Source: Bacillota bacterium (GTDB taxonomy: Bacteria > Bacillota > UBA4882 > UBA10575). Taken from it: DNA of 6,490 nucleotides. Location of the stretch: assembly GCA_012521315.1 (NCBI GenBank), contig JAAYMP010000086.1, positions 1-6,490 on the forward strand, written 5' to 3'. The translations under genes were made by a program, and so were the position numbers. The number at the start of each line of letters is the position of its first letter. The stretch's first letter is position 1. Positions 5,938 through 6,490 of this stretch are shown piece after piece. The notes beneath the pieces are model-generated. The model was not told where the DNA came from, ran no database searches, and saw only the letters and a program-made list of their open reading frames with translations.

Positions 5938-6027
5938 ACCCACGGAGGGAAAGACCAGGTGTGTGAGTGCCAACGGATTGGCAATTTCATACCCATACTT
6001 CAACCGTGGGTATTTTCTCTTTTTTTT
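5938..6027 (+). ncRNA. Candidate cis-regulatory RNA (riboswitch/attenuator-like) ahead of fliE
   Basis: Two mutually exclusive folds are visible. Fold A has an outer helix P1, ACCCACGG (5938-5945) with CCGTGGGT (6004-6011). Inside it is P2, GTGTGA (5961-5966) with TCATAC (5987-5992), containing one G-U pair. P3 stacks on P2: TGCCAA (5968-5973) with TTGGCA (5978-5983), loop CGGA. The purine-rich joining strand 5946-5960 and 5993-6003 remain unpaired. Fold B is a terminator hairpin whose arms take up the 3' strands of P1 and P2. No match to c-di-GMP-I, c-di-GMP-II, SAM, TPP, purine, fluoride or other classes I can recall. The context is the spacer between two flagellar genes. Function and ligand are unknown. 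Confidence 0.5.
5989..6027 (+). terminator. Conditional terminator hairpin between flgC and fliE
   Basis: ATACCCA (5989-5995) pairs with TGGGTAT (6007-6013), seven bases, with an eleven-base loop. The T-rich tract at 6013-6027 follows (four T's, then CTC, ending in eight T's). It is weaker than the codY terminator. It cannot form together with the P1 and P2 helices of the upstream fold, which suggests attenuation of fliE-fliF rather than a fixed operon end, since the flagellar genes continue. Confidence 0.55.
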
Positions 6028-6045
6028 GGTAAATTATTCTTATTT

Positions 6046-6061
6046 AGGAGGTGAAGACGTG
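6046..6061 (+). promoter_or_regulatory. Shine-Dalgarno sequence and GTG start of fliE
   Basis: AGGAGGTGA (6046-6054) is a nine-base, near-perfect match to the anti-Shine-Dalgarno sequence, four bases before GTG 6059. It settles the fliE start; the same frame is open further upstream to GTG 5963, but that part is the structured spacer. Confidence 0.9.
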
Positions 6062-6352
6062 AGGATTGGCGAAAACATTAAATTGACTTTAAAACCGGAA
6101 ACAAGCAATGGGCAAAAGAAAGCCGAAGGAAAAGAGGATTTTCAGGAGTTGCTGAAGGGATTTATTAATGAAGTAAACAAGCTTCAACTGGAAGCGGAAG
6201 AGATAGATCGGAAATTGGCGGCCGGTACTTTGGAAAATATTCACGAGGCGACGATCGCGGCGGAAAAGGCCGCCCTTGCCCTTGAGCTTACGGTGGAAAT
6301 TCGCAACAAAGTTGTTGAGGCGTATCAAGAGATTATGCGGATGCCTATTTAA
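6059..6352 (+). CDS. fliE: Flagellar hook-basal body complex protein FliE
   Basis: FliE joins the MS-ring (FliF) to the proximal rod and is among the first substrates of the flagellar export gate. From GTG 6059 the protein is 97 residues, usual for the family. Hallmarks are FQELLKGFINEVNKLQLEAEEIDRKLAAG, then the conserved C-terminal block NIHEATIAAEKAALALELTVEIRNKVVEAYQEIMRMPI. It is rich in helix-forming residues. The first 20-30 residues are polar and variable, as is usual. It is separated from flgC by a 151-base spacer holding a candidate RNA switch, while fliF follows 24 bases downstream. A longer start at GTG 5963 would add 32 residues of hydrophobic/aromatic sequence that do not resemble FliE, and it lacks a ribosome binding site. 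Confidence 0.96.
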   Translation: MRIGENIKLTLKPETSNGQKKAEGKEDFQELLKGFINEVNKLQLEAEEIDRKLAAGTLENIHEATIAAEKAALALELTVEIRNKVVEAYQEIMRMPI

Positions 6353-6376
6353 CGGATAGGAGAAATGTGAAGGATA

Positions 6377-6490
6377 ATGGGTGAGTTAATTCAACAAATA
6401 CGCCAAATTTGGGAAAGTATGGATAAACGCAAGCGCCTGATCTTTGCCGGAGGGATGCTTCTCTTACTCCTTCTTCTGGTTTTGGTGATC
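6377..6490 (+). CDS. fliF: Flagellar MS-ring protein FliF, N-terminal fragment
   Basis: FliF forms the MS-ring in the cytoplasmic membrane, the base on which rod, switch and export gate are built. Only 38 codons lie in the window. They show the typical start: a short amphipathic segment (MGELIQQIRQIWESM), a basic cluster DKRKR at residues 16-20, and the beginning of the first membrane helix (LIFAGGM followed by a run of leucines and valines). The call rests on this pattern and on position after fliE. Upstream in frame is a stop at 6368, so ATG 6377 is the first possible start. Its ribosome binding sites are poorly spaced: AAGGA (6370-6374) is two bases away and AGGAGA (6358-6363) thirteen. 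Confidence 0.9.
   Translation, partial: MGELIQQIRQIWESMDKRKRLIFAGGMLLLLLLLVLVI

Noticed and set aside
5989..6013. IS200/IS605 (TnpA/TnpB) transposon end or guide-RNA remnant, suggested by the ACTTCAACCG hairpin loop
   Set aside because: No transposase or TnpB fragment is nearby and no second element end is visible; the resemblance is from memory of short end hairpins only.
5935..6015. Known riboswitch: c-di-GMP type I or II in the flagellar spacer
   Set aside because: The type I core elements and the type II AUGAUGA-like stretch are absent; only a short CAACCG string resembles type II. The class remains unassigned.
5963..6058. N-terminal extension of FliE from GTG 5963, in frame with no stop
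   Set aside because: The extension overlaps the structured spacer, has no ribosome binding site, does not look like FliE, and GTG 6059 has a nine-base Shine-Dalgarno.
1..6490. CRISPR array, tRNA or rRNA gene, insertion sequence or dif site
   Set aside because: No regularly spaced repeats, no tRNA-like cloverleaf, no transposase and no dif-like sequence were seen on either strand.

Overview
The window is a stretch of a Bacillota (Firmicutes) chromosome with the gene order trmFO (5' end cut off) - xerC/codV - hslV/codW - hslU/codY-neighbour (codX/clpY) - codY - flgB - flgC - fliE - fliF (3' end cut off), all on the plus strand. This is the order known from Bacillus subtilis (codVWXY followed by the flagellar fla/che operon). 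Coding regions are moderately GC-rich and intergenic gaps are clearly AT-richer. CodY, TrmFO and the layout all point to a motile Bacillota, probably of a clostridial or deep-branching class. Genus or family cannot be told from this sequence.

Region 1 (1-1010) is the tRNA U54 methyltransferase TrmFO, read in from outside the window. Region 2 (1047-4846) is a housekeeping and regulatory operon. It has an extended -10 promoter at 1047-1075, then XerC (chromosome dimer resolution), HslV and HslU (the two-part ATP-dependent protease) and CodY (nutrient-sensing repressor). hslV and hslU overlap by four bases. xerC appears to start at a rare CTG codon, which restores the usual N-terminus. A 13/15 match to the CodY-box consensus lies at codons 5-9 of xerC, just downstream of the promoter, so CodY may repress its own operon. 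The operon ends at a strong intrinsic terminator (4895-4926).

Region 3 (5034-6490) is the start of a flagellar operon: rod proteins FlgB and FlgC, rod/MS-ring junction protein FliE and MS-ring protein FliF. It is preceded by a very good sigma-28 (SigD) promoter, whose -35 element sits inside a perfect 7+1+7 palindrome.

The most unusual element is the 151-base flgC-fliE gap. It can fold either into a three-helix, aptamer-like structure or into a competing hairpin followed by a T-rich tract, i.e. a terminator. This is the architecture of a riboswitch or attenuator, and it does not match any riboswitch class I can recall. It is followed by a near-perfect Shine-Dalgarno sequence and the GTG start of fliE. 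If real, it would set fliE-fliF expression separately from flgB-flgC.
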